Part shown: in pieces, positions 22,595 to 34,642 of the stretch
Layout of the letters: every line of letters starts with the position of its first letter
How positions within the stretch are numbered: position 1 is the stretch's first letter
NCBI GenBank assembly: GCA_026008535.1
Contig: BRKX01000019.1
Coordinates: 27,532,977-27,596,976 of the forward strand
DNA from: Perilla frutescens
Taxonomy: Eukaryota; Streptophyta; Magnoliopsida; Lamiales; Lamiaceae
DNA: 64,000 bases
Direction of reading: 5' to 3'
Notes under the pieces: model-generated
What the model saw: the letters and a program-made list of their open reading frames with translations, nothing else
What the model was told of the DNA's origin: nothing
The model's database searches: none
Made by a program: the position numbers and the translations under genes

Positions 22595-23275
22595 TTAAAA
22601 GAGTACTCTTCTAAGCAAAACGAAAAAAATCCGGACCACAAAAGTCCTGTTTAACAGTGTCCCAAATACATGGAAGAGCAAAAAACAAAGACCAGAAGGA
22701 GCAACAGAAGATGCCAACAAATCAGCAACTCTGCTACCCTCTCTGTAAATATGAGAGATACAAAAATGTATACTATCAATATACTCTAGCACCTTACTCC
22801 AACGAGCCTTTAAAAACCAAGGCACTTGTAGACTATGAAAAGAAAGCAAAGAAACGACATAAATAGAGTCCGCTTCTAGCCAAATAAAAGCTAAAGATAG
22901 ACTTTTAGCCGTTTCCAGAGCAAAAATCACGGCCAGAAGCTCAGCAAGAAACGCAAAACCCATACCTTCCTCCAAATGAAAACAACATACCACCTCTCCA
23001 TCAGAGCGCCGAAATACCCCACCGATCTCCATAGAACTCGAAGCACCCTGTGAAGCACGATCAGTTTTAATTTTGACCCATCCAGAAGGCGGAGGCCACC
23101 AGAAAATAGAGATAACCGTCTTCGGAGGAGCCGGCCGAGGAGTAATCTTTAAAGTCTTCAAAATCATCAAATCATCCACAGTATTATGCATGAAACCCCG
23201 ACTGCCACGAATCCAAGAAATCTCCCGGAGAGCCAGACGGAATGATGAAATAAGCAAATACGGAGTACAAACCAA
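22595..23275 (-). pseudogene. LINE ORF2 C-terminal RNase H domain
   Basis: The reading WVKIKTDRASQG, LAELLAVIFALETAK, IWLEADSIYVVSLL and HIYREGSRVADLLASS matches the RVT_3-type RNase H found at the C-terminus of plant L1 ORF2: Asp (KTD), Glu (AEL), Asp (EAD) and Asp (VAD) are all present. It would remove RNA from the RNA-DNA hybrid. It is separated from upstream domains by stops. Confidence 0.88.
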
Positions 23276-24215
23276 CTATTCATAAATAGCCTTGTTTCTA
23301 AACGTCCAAATACCCCAAACAGTGGTCACCACGGCCATTTTCCAAAGCAATAAGAGCTGGGAGCTGAAGTCAAAGTTCATAAACTGCACATATGCTTCAT
23401 GTATAGAGGCCATAAAAATCTCCTTAAGATGAAAAAGCATCAAAAACCCATCTCCACACAATGACCGCAAGGGGGACAAAGCCAAAATAAGTGATCAAGA
23501 GTCTCTATTGCACCCTTACACATAGCACAAATTCCCGGACTAATGAATCCATGCAAAGTATCAAATGTTGGTATCCGAGAAAGGACCAAGCACCAATTAA
23601 TAAGAGATCGACGGACTGGAATACGCGAATCCCAAATCCACTTTTCCTATTTCACTGAAGGAAATGTTACCCTAGTATGAAGACGTGCTAAGCGTGCTGT
23701 AACATTACCATGTAAAGATCTTGTCCAAACACGTTTTGCTTCTCTTGTGACAAGTTGAAGTTTTAAGATATCCCGTACCATTTCCGGAAAAACCCGAATA
23801 AAAGATTCCGTGAATTGCCAAACTCCATCAATTAAAAAATCCCCAACTTTATCATCAAAGATGTCATGCACGTGAGAAGGGACTTTCAAACGATCAACCA
23901 GCACGTAACCAAGCCAGTTATCATGCCAAAAATCCACGACCGAACCCGTACTAATAATACAATAAGATTCACGAACAAGCTCCCGCACATGAGGTCGAAG
24001 TCCCGGCCAAATTGTAGAGAAAACAACACGTTTATCTTGATGTGGATTAGATAAAAATCATGTTCTAAAAATAGACAATGTATGAGCCTTTGACGTAATT
24101 AATTTCCATGCAAGTTTCATAAGAAACCCCATATTAAGATCTTTAAAAGATGTGACACCGAGGCCTCCTTCCTCAAAAATGGCACCGGTACGTCCCAACT
24201 AACAGTTGTGTAAGA
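23276..24215 (-). pseudogene. LINE ORF2 zinc-binding (zf-RVT) linker region
   Basis: The reading VDFWHDNWLGYVLVDRLKVP, RVWTRSLHGNVTARLARL and LLLWKMAVVTTVWGIWTFRN is the linker typical of plant non-LTR elements between RT and RNase H. It is broken by stops and frameshifts near 23486-23646 and 23989-24215. The plus-strand LINE has the same region at 42358-43080. Confidence 0.82.
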
Positions 24216-25922
24216 TCAAACACTAATATCCCTTTTCCACAATAAGTTTCGGACTACCGTGTCTAATTGCTGAACCAAAGAAACCAGCCAGCTATACACC
24301 ATCATGGAATGTGTAGCCAAACTCATGATAATCGATTTAATCAAACATAAACGTCTAGCCATCGACAAAGTATTCCCATGCCATCTATCAAATTTAGCTA
24401 AAATCTTATCTACAAGGGGCCGAAGATGGCAGAGTTTAGGTGCCCCAACAAAAAGAGAAACACCTAAATACAAAGTAGGAAAGGATCCGATCGTGAACCC
24501 AATCATGGAAGCCAGAAGAGCCTTAACTTGTCTTTTAGTTCCTTTACCATAATAAACCCTGGACTTCACGCGACTACAAACTTGTCCAGACAACGATGCA
24601 TACACATCCATAATCTTTGCCAAAGTTTTAACATTCTTCTTTGTGGCTTGACAAAATATAAAAATGTCATTAGCATAAAGAATATGGGTAGGGAAAAACA
24701 CTCTACGACCATAAGACATAGGAATCAACCGCCCCGTATCCACCGCATACATAAGCGCATAACTGAGAGCTTCTTCAGCAATACCAAACAGAAGAGGGGA
24801 TAACGGATCACCCTGCTGAACACCCTGAGAGCATGCAAAATACCTAACTGGCGATCCATTAATCAAGACAGAAAGTCTAGCTGAAGCAAGAATATTCTGA
24901 ATCCATTCACAGAATTTCAAGGGAAAACCAAAATTTCGAAGAACACCTAACAAGAAATCACATTGTAAAGTGTCAAAAGCTTTTGTAACGTCCACTTTAA
25001 GAGCCATGTTTTGACCATTATGAGTTCGATTCAAACAATTAACCCCTTCTAAAGCAAGTAATATGGCATCATGAATTCATCTCCCGTGTACAAACCCATA
25101 TTGATACTTCGAAACTAAACCAGAAGCAATAACATTCAATCTTGTAGCAAGAATCTTAGTAAAAATTTTAAACAAAAAATTACTAAGAGCAATAGGGTGG
25201 TAATCTTTAATTCTCAAAGCACCATCCTTTTTGGGAATTAACACCAAAAAGCTAGAGTTTAATCCCGGAGGAATGATTCCATACTGAAAATATTCTAAAA
25301 CCGCATTACGAATATCTCTTGCAATCACGTCCCAAGCAGAGTGAAAAAACTTTCTTGTAAAACCGTCCAGGCCAGCAGCACTATTAACATCCAGGAAAAA
25401 AACCGCATCCTTAATCTCGTCCAACGTAGGAAGAGAAATAAGATGAAAGACTTGAGTCTCCGAAACCAACGGAGGAATTAAAGTATCCACCAAATCAAAC
25501 TCCCTTTCCACGGTAGAGGAATTAAAAAGAGACTCATAAAATTGAATAATATGGGCTGCAATGTGATCATGATCCTTAGCGACCTCACCCGCAATTTCCA
25601 AAACATTAATCGAATTTTTAGATCTTCTAGCACGAATAGCCTCATGAAAAAATTTAGTATTCCGATCTCCATCATTAAGCCATTCAATACGACTCTTCTG
25701 CTGTAAATGAGAGGATTTAACAAGCAAATGGGTATTGATTTCAGCTTGAATATAAATTTCCTCATCGATCTTCTTCTCACTATACCCGTTCAACGAAATG
25801 CATTCTTGCACTTCTCCCAACTGATGTTCCAAATTTGAAATTTTAACATTAAAATTTCCAAATTCATGCACGTTCCAATCTTTAAGAACCTTTTTTAAAC
25901 GGCACAACTTTAACATAACCAA
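24216..25922 (-). pseudogene. LINE ORF2 reverse transcriptase
   Basis: N-terminal part (25077-25922): SRIEWLNDGDRNTKFFHEAI, AAGLDGFTRKFFHSAW, LVLIPKKDGALRIKDYHPIA and KYQYGFVHGR. After an in-frame stop and spacer near 25035-25076 the palm continues (24216-25034): DVTKAFDTLQCDFL, CSQGVQQGDPLSPLLF, then ILYANDIFIFC, where the usual YADD catalytic box reads YAND. This Asp-to-Asn change removes a metal-binding residue, so the RT was dead irrespective of the frameshifts. Confidence 0.9.
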
Positions 25923-25929
25923 CCGAATT

Positions 25930-26700
25930 TTGCTATGGCAAATAAGAGGTTCTTCTCAAGCACGACTCACCAAGCCCATAAACTCATCGTGTTGTGTCCA
26001 CATATTCCAAAATCAAAATGGACGCGGTCCTGAAGAAAGTTACTTACAAAGCACCACCAAAGGAGAATGATCCAAACAATGCCGAGGAAGAAGAGTCGCC
26101 GTGACCATCGACCATGCAGCTAGAAAGTCCTCAGAAACTAAAGCTTGATCAAGTTTACTTTCTCTATGCTCCAGAAAGAAACGTATGTTAGACCACGAGA
26201 AAATTGAACTATTCGAAACAACCTCACGAACACCCAAGTCACCAATGAAGTTATTAAAATCAATACAAGATCGAGGAGGTGGCTTAGTCTTAGAACGTCG
26301 TTCATGTGCACCTCTAACAATATTGAAATCTCCTAAAATAATAAAGCAACCTGTAAGAGAACTAAGAGATTCCCATAATTCTCGTCACTTGATATAGGAG
26401 GACACACCATGCACTACCACCATAATTCTCAAAAAACCATTAGTAGATACATTAATCATCACAAATTGGTCTGAAGAAAAAATAGCCGAAGCAACAACGT
26501 CCGGCCGGATAAAAACCCAAATATTCAAGCTCTGTGCAAAATGAATATTTTGAAAAAGATGAACCATTCCTAAAGATCTCCAATACAACATTGGAACATT
26601 TTTAAAATGAGTGTGAGGCTCAATTAAACCGAGTAACTCAGGCTTGAAAGCTTGAATGTGTTTCTTCAGAATATTTTAGGAGACCTCCGTGGTGATCCCA
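25930..26700 (-). pseudogene. LINE ORF2 endonuclease domain, broken
   Basis: Fragments in several frames match the apurinic-type endonuclease of plant L1 elements: YWRSLGMVHLFQNIHFAQSL, VVHGVSSYIK, then a GDFN-type region near 26330 and EHRESKLDQALVSEDFLAAW with LPRHCLDHSPLVV at the end. This domain nicks the target in LINE integration. Stops and frameshifts separate the fragments. Confidence 0.82.
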
Positions 26701-26749
26701 TAAATATTCCAAACCAACAAATTCATTGCGAGAGGGGGGTAAACCGCGG

Positions 26750-27465
26750 GGGAGGTAAAATCCCAGCATTCGACGTAGAGTTAGGCAACTTAGAAACTAA
26801 CTCCATATGACTAAGCTTTAGTAGATGGCTCTGAGACCTTGAAAGGTACTAATTGTACATTTTCTTTATCTTTGTGAACATAATCATCCACCTGCTTCAA
26901 TCTATCCAATCTCCTCCGCTCAGAAACTGGGGCAACTCCTCTTTTAACATACGTACGCTTAAGAGACTGAATGAGCTCAGAGTTATCCTGAGCACCTTCT
27001 TCACCCGGCTCGTTATCTAGCCTCCGACTCTTCTAAACAATAGGTTTATCAAGGATATTCTCGGCTGAAATTACCTCATTCCCATTCTGCAAAATATCAT
27101 TATTTGCATCCTCACCAATTGAGATTTCTTTCTCAACGAACTGTGCCTCTGCCACACTATGGGACCCAACTTCAGCACCATTATTATCAACAACATGTAA
27201 GCCTTCTTCAGTGCGTGTGGTAACAATGTCCTCAATATTCGCATGAGTCTGGGACGAGTCAGGATTAATAGGACTCGTAACTGCCATCAACAAATTAAAC
27301 GCATTGGATATTGGAATAGGGTATGAGGATCGATCAGAGCCCAAATTAGCCTTGTCGGCCTGTCCGAAAACCTTGATGACCCACTCTTTGGTCGTAGGAG
27401 CATGTTTAGTCCCCGCAACAGGCTCAACACCACTTTCCTTAACAGACTGGGATTGCAGCTCTCCT
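26750..27465 (-). pseudogene. LINE ORF1 C-terminal part
   Basis: An acidic/Asn-rich open stretch (27033-27344, e.g. SNAFNLLMAVTSPINPDSSQ) and a KWVIKVFGQAD-like stretch at 27345-27390 that resembles the plus-strand LINE at about 39280. This is the low-conservation C-terminal part of ORF1, cut from its N-terminal half by the Copia insertion at 27466. Confidence 0.65.
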
Positions 27466-27671
27466 TGTCAACTTATAGAGTTGTCATAGTTAGGAAGAGG
27501 AAATAGAGAGAGTAAAAAATTCTTGTATTGATTTTTTTGTGTGTTTACAATCGGGATCATAATTCCCTCTTATTGAGAGATTGTTACATTCATAAGGAAA
27601 TAAATATTATATTCTAGGGTGGATCAATTAGATCCCAATTTATTCGTTTGATTGATTATTTCCTTTTGACA
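27466..27671 (-). repeat. 3' LTR of the nested Copia element
   Basis: Plus-strand ends TGTCAACTTA and CCTTTTGACA; nearly identical to 32327-32535, with a few substitutions and a 3-bp length difference. Confidence 0.92.
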
Positions 27672-27682
27672 CTCCCCCTCAA
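27672..27682 (-). other. Polypurine tract of the nested Copia element
   Basis: On the minus strand TTGAGGGGGAG immediately precedes the 3' LTR, as expected for the plus-strand primer. Confidence 0.85.
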
Positions 27683-27684
27683 GT

Positions 27685-28552
27685 TGAGTGACGGGATCAC
27701 CGACACTTAACTTGGCAAGAAATTTAGAAAAATTGGAAGCATTCATAGCTTTAGTCAAGATGTCGGCAAGCTGTTGTTCTAACCGAACAAATGGTAACTC
27801 CACAATTCCTCCTTCGATCTTCTGTTTGATAAAATGACGATCCACTTCCACATGTTTGGTTCTATCATGTTGAACCGGATTTTCAGATATGCTAATTGTC
27901 GCCTTATTGTCATAGTATAACTGACATTTTTATTTTGGAGAAAAACCAATCTCTGTCAACAGTTTTCGTAACCAGAGAACTTCAGTGATTCCACTCTTGA
28001 TCCCATGAAACACAGCTTCAGCGCTAGACAAGGCAACAACCTTTTGTTTCTTACTCCTCCATGTGACAATGTTTCCTTCTACAAAGGTGAAATATCCTCC
28101 AGTGGATCGCCTATCTACCAAACTTCCTGCCCAATCTGCATCTGTATAACCATGGATCTCTAGATGTCCATGTTTTCCAAGTAATACTCCATATCCAAGA
28201 GTTCCCTTAAGGTATCGAACAATTCTCAGAGCCGCCTCCATATGTTCTTTTTGAGGATGATCCATGAACTGGCTCATAACTCCAGCAACATATGCAATAT
28301 CCGGTCGAGTGTGAGATAAATAGATTAAACTCCCCACCAGACGCTGATATATACCCTGATCAACCAATTATGTGCCCTTTGTATCTGTAGTCCATGATTT
28401 TGGACTATTGAAGTGACCGCCGATTTACAGTCAAGCAACCTTGTTTCAGTCAAGAGATCCAAAACGTACTTTCTTTGACGCAGAAAAATGCCTTTTCCTG
28501 ATCTCAACACTTCAACTCCGAGAAAGTACATCAGGTCTCCTAGATCCTTCAT
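27685..28552 (-). pseudogene. pol: RNase H and connection region of the nested Copia element
   Basis: The 27930-28367 frame reads YQRLVGSLIYLSHTRPDIAY, GYTDADWAGSLVDRRSTGGY and SSAEAVFHGIK, the copia RNase H, where the usual Glu in SSAEAE is Val. Upstream 28325-28552 gives MKDLGDLMYFLGVEV. The C-terminal stretch (27624-27851) has EVDRHFIKQKI and QLADILTKAM. Frame changes separate the pieces. Confidence 0.88.
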
Positions 28553-28553
28553 C

Positions 28554-29330
28554 TCAAATTCTTGAAATAACTTTTATTTTAGCCGGGTAATCTTCAGTAT
28601 CATTCCCAGTGATGGTCATATCATCCACATAAATAATCATGCAGGTTACCCGGTTATCCTTTTTCCGCAGAAAAAGAGTATGGTCAGAATTGCTTTGTTT
28701 GTATCCGTACTTCAACATAGCCTTAGTGAACCTCCCAAACCAGGCTCTTGGAGACTGTTTGAGTCCATACAGTGCTTTCATCAGTCGACATCCTTCATTT
28801 CTTCCAAACTCCTCTGAGAAGCCAGGAGGAGCTTTCATATACACTTTCTTTTTCAATTCTCCATGCAGAAAATCATTAGTTACGCCGAACTGATATAGGG
28901 GCCAATCTAGGTTGGCTGCAATAGACAACAGAACTCTCACGGTATTCATCTTAGCAACCGGGGAGAAAGTTTTAGAGTAATCGACTCCATATGTTTGGGT
29001 ATAGCCTTTCGCCACTAGCCGAGCCTTATATCTCTCGATTTACTATCAGGTCGCCGTTTGATGGTAAAGATCCATCTACACCCAACAGGTTTCTTGTCTC
29101 CTGGTAACTGACATTTTTCCCATGTGTTGTTTCTGGCTAATGCATCAATCTCTTTCTTCATAGCCTCCCTCCATTGGATGTGTTTCATAGCTTCTTCAAC
29201 AGACCGTGGAATCTCCTCTTCTCTTAGGAGAGCACATTTGTGACTCTTTGCTATTTCAGTCGGATTGCCTTTAGCGAAATCTCTGATAGAATACTTTATC
29301 TTTCTTCCAGTATATTCTGGAGAATATCAC
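28554..29330 (-). pseudogene. pol: Reverse transcriptase of the nested Copia element
   Basis: The 28554-29015 frame shows MAKGYTQTYGVDYSKTFSPV, LMKALYGLKQSPRAWFGRF and IIYVDDMTITGND, with the YVDD catalytic box intact. The normally conserved DVKNAFLHG segment reads GVTNDFLHGEL. The N-terminal RT part upstream (29016-29330) is in shifted frames with stops. Confidence 0.9.
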
Positions 29331-31040
29331 TTCGGAGGAACCCCTCTTGTACTCCTAGGTGGTAGCACATATCTGCTTGTTTCTGTATCCGCCACTGTAG
29401 GAACAACGTTAGTAGTAGGAGTTTGTTCTCCATTCTCACTGTCTTGATTTTTTATCCTGTCATTATTGTCAGTTTTAAGAACATATGGAGTATCAAGAGT
29501 GTCATGATAAGTTACCTCAAGCATCAGGAGAGGAGGGGAAGAAGTTTCGGCATTGACATCAAACTCCGTGGACTGTATAGCAGCAGACAGTATCTCAGCG
29601 GTGTTGTTAACTTTGTCTGGTGGACCAGATTCCGGAACAGAATCTGACATTGGCATAGATAACCAGCTTAAGGAGTCATTCCCTCCTTGTTTCTCCCCCT
29701 GACGACTAAGATGGTGGTAAAAATACTCTGTTTCGAGGAAGTCACAATTCATGGTGGTGAACATGTGACGAGTTTTGGGATCATAGCACCGATACCCTTT
29801 TTGATGAAAACCATAGCCGACAAACACACATTTAACTGCACAAGGAGACAGTTTGTGCCGTTTATGTTTAGGGATGTAAACAAAGACCGAACACCTGAAG
29901 ATACGTGGTTTAAGAGTAAGAGAGGCAGGGATTTGAACCTGGGTAGACAGACACTGTAAAGGGGTTTGAAGGTTTAGGGCTTTGGTAGGAAGACGGTTTA
30001 ACAGATATACAGATGTACCCAAGACTTCTGGCAAAAACTGTGTGGGACCTTGAGATTCGATCAACATAGCACGGGTCATTTCTAATAGAATTCTGTTTTT
30101 CCGTTCTGCTACACCGTTTTGTTCAGGGGTATAAGGACAAGATGTTTGATGGATCATGCCAGTGTTACAGAATTGTTTCATATGGGTATTAACATACCCC
30201 CTTATTATTAGAACGTAAGACTTGTATATTTTTCTGAAATTGAGTTTGGACTAAGGCATAAAAATGAATAAACCTATCAAAAACCTCAGATTTGTGTTTC
30301 AGAAAATAAATCCAGGTCATGCGGGAACAATCATCCACAAATAGAAGAAAATACTGAAAACCAGATCCCCCAATAACATGTGCAGGTCCCCACACATCAG
30401 AATGAACCAACGAGAAAATATTATTAACCCTAGTATAATTAAGTTTATATGAATGTCTGTGACTTTTTGCCAGAAAACATGTCTCACAATACATATCCGA
30501 AGGAATCACTAGATTAGGAAAAAGCAATTTTAAATAACCCGTAGAGGGATATCCTAACCGACGATGCCAAAGCCACGCTGTCCGGTCGCCGGATCCGTGA
30601 GTAAGCATCACAGCACCTTGTTGAGCTATTTCGTCCATATAGTATAGTCCACCACGCTCAGTGCCACACCCAATAATCTCCCCCGTCCTGATGTCCTGTA
30701 AAAGATAGAAGTGAGGCTGCATTAGGAGGGTGCAATTGAGTTCTCTGGTAACATGACTGATAGAGAGAAGTTTATGTGACAATGATGGAACAAAAAGGCA
30801 ATTTGACAATTTTAAAGTACGAAAGAGAGCAATAGTTCTGGATCCTTTGACCGGGGCTAATTCTCCATTAGCTGTTTGTACATGTGTCCTCCGGGAAGGT
30901 GTAGACTGTACAAAATCCATTTTGTCAAATGACATAGTATATGTCACGCTACAGTAAAAAATCCACTGTGTATTTTTGTTTGTGTGGACACTAGGGGCAA
31001 TACAGGCTGTGGAGAGATGTGTAAGAATTTGAAATCGATT
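29327..31040 (-). pseudogene. pol: Integrase of the nested Copia element, broken
   Basis: The zinc region is WLWHRRLGYPSTGYLKLLFP and CETCFLAKSHRHSY; the core begins SLVHSDVWGPAH (first Asp), but the second catalytic motif reads RSNNKGVC instead of RSDNGGEY, so Asp is lost, and a stop follows. The frame resumes at 29327-30181 with YTPEQNGVAERKNRILLEMT, containing the catalytic Glu, and the C-terminal FVGYGFHQKGYRCYD. Confidence 0.88.
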
Positions 31041-32040
31041 ATTCAAGTGTATAGGGGTTAGATTGCAATTTTCCCTATTTGTTTTCTCACCAGAATAAAT
31101 CACTGATCCCGATCTATTCATTTCACCGTCACCTTTACCTTCTCTAGATAAAACCCTAGCATCTTCCCTCTCTGCTGAACTCCCGTAAGCCATGCTGCCT
31201 CCGGAGTTACCTGTCCCGGCGTTGGTAGCCCGGTCGGAGGCGTGAACGACGGTGGCAATCCCACCTCTGTTCTTGGACGGAAGTTTGGTTTTCTTGGTTT
31301 CATCCCACCATTCGAGGTACCCTACTAACTGAAAGCACGACTCCTTTGTATGTTTCTTCATCCCGTAATGAGAGCAAACAAGATGGGTTTTGTCTTCTCG
31401 CGGTCGATTTCCCCTTTGAGCAGATCTATTCTTGTCTTTAGCCACAAGGCCGACTCCGATGCCCTGATGATGTGTCTTCTCCGTCGACGACTACCGACTG
31501 GAGAATCCGGTCCCTGGTAGTCTCACGCCGCACCATTCCATAGGCAAATTCCACTGAGGGCAAGGGTTCCCTTTTGAGAAGGTCCTTCTTCACAGGCTCG
31601 TACACATTGCTTAAAGCTGTGAGAAATTGGAATAGTCTATGTTGTTGTATAATTTTGTTGTATCTGTTGATGTCTTTTGAACATTCCATGGGATTTGGCT
31701 CTTTGTGATCGATCGACATCCATATGTCTTGAAATTTTGCTCAGAGTTCTTCTAATGTTGAATATCCATGTTTCATGGTATTTGCTTTTCTGTGGAGATC
31801 AAAAACTTGTAGGGAGTCAGTTCCACTCCCGTATGTGATACCTAAGCCTTCCCAGATGGCTTTGGTTGTGGGATGTTTGGATACACCGTTGATTAGGTGA
31901 GGTTCAACATTCTGTACAAGCCAAGTAAAAACGCATTGGTCTTCTTGTTCCCACCTTTGATATGTTGGATCAGATGGTGTCGGTGGTTCACCGGTGAGGT
32001 AAATCGCTTTTTCTCGGCCTCCAATTGCTTTTTTCATTAA
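30900..32040 (-). pseudogene. gag: gag and protease of the nested Copia element, broken
   Basis: Capsid-type sequence YQRWEQEDQCVFTWLVQNVE with AIWEGLGITYGSGTDSLQVF (31741-32037) is followed by a frame break and FQFLTALSNVYEPVKKDLLK (31438-31719). The zinc knuckle reads CSHYGMKKHTKESC, with the second Cys now Tyr. The protease active site, usually WIIDSGATDHM, reads WIFYCSVTYTM, so the catalytic Asp is gone. Confidence 0.86.
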
Positions 32041-32307
32041 AATAGCCCATAACGGATAATTGTTCTCGTTGAGCTTGAATCATATTGATAAAGATTCAGT
32101 GTTTGGGTTTTGTGATGATTGCAATCCGAGGCTGTTTTTGAGGAGATTTGTGAGTTGGATGGTCAATTCATCTGGATTGTTGGTAGGATTTTCATTCACT
32201 GTTTGATTCTCAATTGGTTCTGTCATGGTGACTTTGTTTTGTTGGTGACAGGTCTTGGCCGAGAGGTTTGAAGAAAGGCTCAGAGACGATGATGAAACAA
32301 GTTCTGA

Positions 32308-32326
32308 GTCTCCTACTTTGATAACA
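32308..32326 (-). other. Primer-binding-site-like sequence of the nested Copia element
   Basis: On the minus strand TGTTATCAAAGTAGGAGAC follows the 5' LTR directly. It resembles the Met-tRNA type site TGGTATCAGAGC with substitutions. Confidence 0.65.
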
Positions 32327-32535
32327 TGTCAACTTGTAGAGTTGTCATAGTTAGGAAGAACAAATAGAGAGAGTAAAAAATTCTTGTATTGATTTTCTTG
32401 TGTGTTTACAATCGGGATCATAATTCCCTCTTATTGAGAGATTGTTACATTCATAAGGAAATAAATATTATATTCTAGGGTGGATCAATTAGATCCCAAT
32501 TTATTCGTTTGATTGATCATTATTTTCTTTTGACA
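32327..32535 (-). repeat. 5' LTR of the nested Copia element
   Basis: Plus-strand ends TGTCAACTTG and CTTTTGACA; pairs with 27466-27671. Confidence 0.92.
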
Positions 32536-33516
32536 CCCCTTCTTGTTAGCAACCGTTATCCTAGACCCAACAGCTTCATCTATAACCTTATCCGACATCG
32601 ACTTTATAGCAGATGCCGAGTTAGAATTTCTGCATTTATTCAAAGAGTGTCCCACCAACTGACAATTCCCATAAAAAAGCGGGAGATTTTCATAATGCAA
32701 ATCTACAAAGAACGATGCCCCTCCCCTATCAATCATCACCGACGATTGCAACGACTGGGCCATGTCCTCGGGCATAATGTCCGACAATGCCCAGCATGGA
32801 TGCGCCATCAATTTTTAGAGGTGTTCCAACCGACCTAGTGATCCCAACGAGAACCTCAGCATGCCAATATTCAACTGGTAAATTGTATAATTGAACCCAG
32901 ACTTGTGCAAAAGTGGAGTTGATTTTATAAAGGGTAAAATCAGGAATCCAATCACGAATTCAAAGGAATCCCGGACGCAGACTCCATGATTGCAGCTGCT
33001 TCACCTTCGTCTGATCATTAGCACACGTAAATTGCAGGGTAAAAATCCATTTTCCAATAGAAATCAAATTCCATTCATTCAACGGCGACCAAAGATGCTG
33101 CAATTTCGTTTTCAATTCCCCAGCAGACCAGGGTTTATCACTCTTTAACATTACGAGACGGCCAATTAGAGAATATTGGAATTTCCCTAGCTATGATTGA
33201 TAATATCTTCTGGGATTGTGATTGAGCAGAAATTCCTTCTCTTGACTAGTTGGATGCGAGAGAGAGATTAGGTAAACACGTCTTGATGATGATCAACCAT
33301 GTTTGAATTGACAGCCGAGGCATAAATTCGTCCATGCATCGGTGAACGAACCCTAGTTGGAGAATTAGGGTTTTCCGAGTTAAAGCAAAAATCAGGAGGA
33401 GTTTCCAAAGTTTGTGAGAATACTTTGACGTGATTGATATCTAGCGCTCGTAAGGAATCACTAGATAGATTTGGAACGCCGAACGATGGCCGAATGACCC
33501 GAGAAAAAACAGACAT
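32536..33516 (-). pseudogene. LINE ORF1 N-terminal part (DUF4283-like)
   Basis: From the start (33516, MSVFSRVIRPSFGVPN) through an in-frame stop at 33268, then MLKSDKPWSAGELKTKLQHL and WSLRPGFL (32960-33151), which match the plus-strand LINE at about 38610-38800. A zinc knuckle (NCQLVGHSLNKC, its first Cys replaced by Tyr) lies in 32485-32811. ORF1 proteins of plant L1 elements bind element RNA. The frame is split by stops and, at 32536, by the Copia insertion. Confidence 0.8.
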
Positions 33517-33525
33517 GGTAGTTAT

Positions 33526-34211
33526 TATTTCATAATTAAATTCTTTTTTTTCGTGTGGAGTAGGTTGAGTGTCTTAAAAAGATTTGATATACCATAAAAA
33601 AGTCAATAGATAAAAGACATAAAATATACATCTTATTCAATTCATGTGTTTAAATATTGAATAAACATTAGAAATATCATGAATATTATAAGTTTGTTTG
33701 GATTGAGCTTAAACACATCAAGAAATGTTATACATTAAATGTTGCTATGAACATACTTTAATAATAAAATAGGCCGGTCGATTATTTGATGCGGTATAAA
33801 CAACAAATTTAAGAATAAATAAATAAATTCATATAAGAAATGTCATGGATTAATATTGTGTGTTCTTTAAACGTGGGATTTTTTTGCATTGAATTTAAAC
33901 AAAGGAAAATAAAGAATTATATTAACTCATCAAATTTAAAACAGTAGGAGTACATTAATTGTCACGTCGAAAACAACGAAATCCATTGCATCTCGCCATT
34001 AAAAAAATAGAAAATTTAGCTAAACCATGAACGACACAATTAAAACTTCTAAATGTGATTCAAGTTTATAACTAAATAAATCTCATTCCACAAGTCGGAG
34101 AATATCTTCAAATTTTCCATCATGTTTGTTAAAGTTTTCACTACAAAATTAGATCTGTAAAATATTTTTTTTTAGTGTAGATTAATTAAAATCATTTGAA
34201 ACTTATTAGAT
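33526..34211. other. AT-rich intergenic DNA, no gene seen
   Basis: No frame with protein-like composition and no recognisable repeat ends. Confidence 0.55.
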
Positions 34212-34220
34212 AAATAATAA

Positions 34221-34633
34221 GGGCTTATTACAATTTATTTCCCAGTGTTTGAAGGTTTTAACAAAAATAACCTAATATTTTAATAATTACAATTTAATTC
34301 AACGCGTTTGAATATTTTAACCGAAATGACCCAACATCTTCGATGAAAATACTATTTCGGTCTATTTTAATCACATTTACTCTAAAGCGAGCTAGAGAAC
34401 TCACATAACGAACTGACATTTTTGCCGAAAAATTACCAAAATGGTTTTTCACCTAAAAATATCGGGTCATTTTTGTTAAAATATTCAAACACTGGGAATT
34501 AAATTGTTAATATTAAATGTTGGGTTATTTTTGTTAAAATATCAAAACATTAAGAATTAAATTATAATTATTAAAACATTAAATTATTTTTATTAAAAGC
34601 TTCAAACGTTGGGAATTATATTGTAATTAGTCC
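34221..34633. mobile_element. 413-bp long-TIR MITE with 9-bp target duplication
   Basis: The left end GGGCTTATTACAATTTATTT is mirrored at the right (minus-strand GGACTAATTACAATATAATT), and the similarity continues for about 80 bp (GTTTGAAG, TTTTAATAATTA, AATTTAATTC), so the element could fold back. AAATAATAA flanks it (34212-34220 and 34634-34642). TSD size fits Mutator-type MITEs. Confidence 0.82.
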
Positions 34634-34642
34634 AAATAATAA

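Larger units (their letters stand above)
27466..32535 (-). mobile_element. Ty1/copia LTR retrotransposon nested in LINE ORF1 (minus strand), defective
   Basis: A 5.07-kb element with short LTRs (206 and 209 bp) bounded by TGTCAA...TTGACA. Flanking 5-mers are CTCCT (27461-27465) and CCCCT (32536-32540), a target duplication with one difference. A polypurine tract and a primer-site-like sequence abut the LTRs correctly. The domain order is gag, protease, integrase, RT, RNase H. Length and short LTRs suggest the Ale/Retrofit-type group. Stops, frameshifts and lost catalytic residues show it is inactive; the LTRs remain very similar, so it is younger than the SIRE-like element. Confidence 0.92.
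22455..33525 (-). mobile_element. L1-type LINE with RNase H (minus strand), interrupted by a Copia element
   Basis: On the minus strand: ORF1 with a DUF4283-like domain and CCHC knuckle, then ORF2 with endonuclease, reverse transcriptase, zf-RVT and RNase H, followed by a 3' region that matches the end of the plus-strand LINE at 43700-43870 (CCTACTCTGG, TTATCGAC, TTTATTTATACA). It reads 22455-27465 plus 32536-33525, about 6.0 kb without the Copia insert at 27466-32535. Many frameshifts and stops make it inactive. Target duplications were not found, so both ends are approximate. Confidence 0.85.

Noticed and set aside
27304..33151. Plus-strand frames over the LINE and Copia (for example 28639-28893, 29687-29959, 32509-32838)
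   Set aside because: Antisense shadows of clearly recognised minus-strand element proteins.
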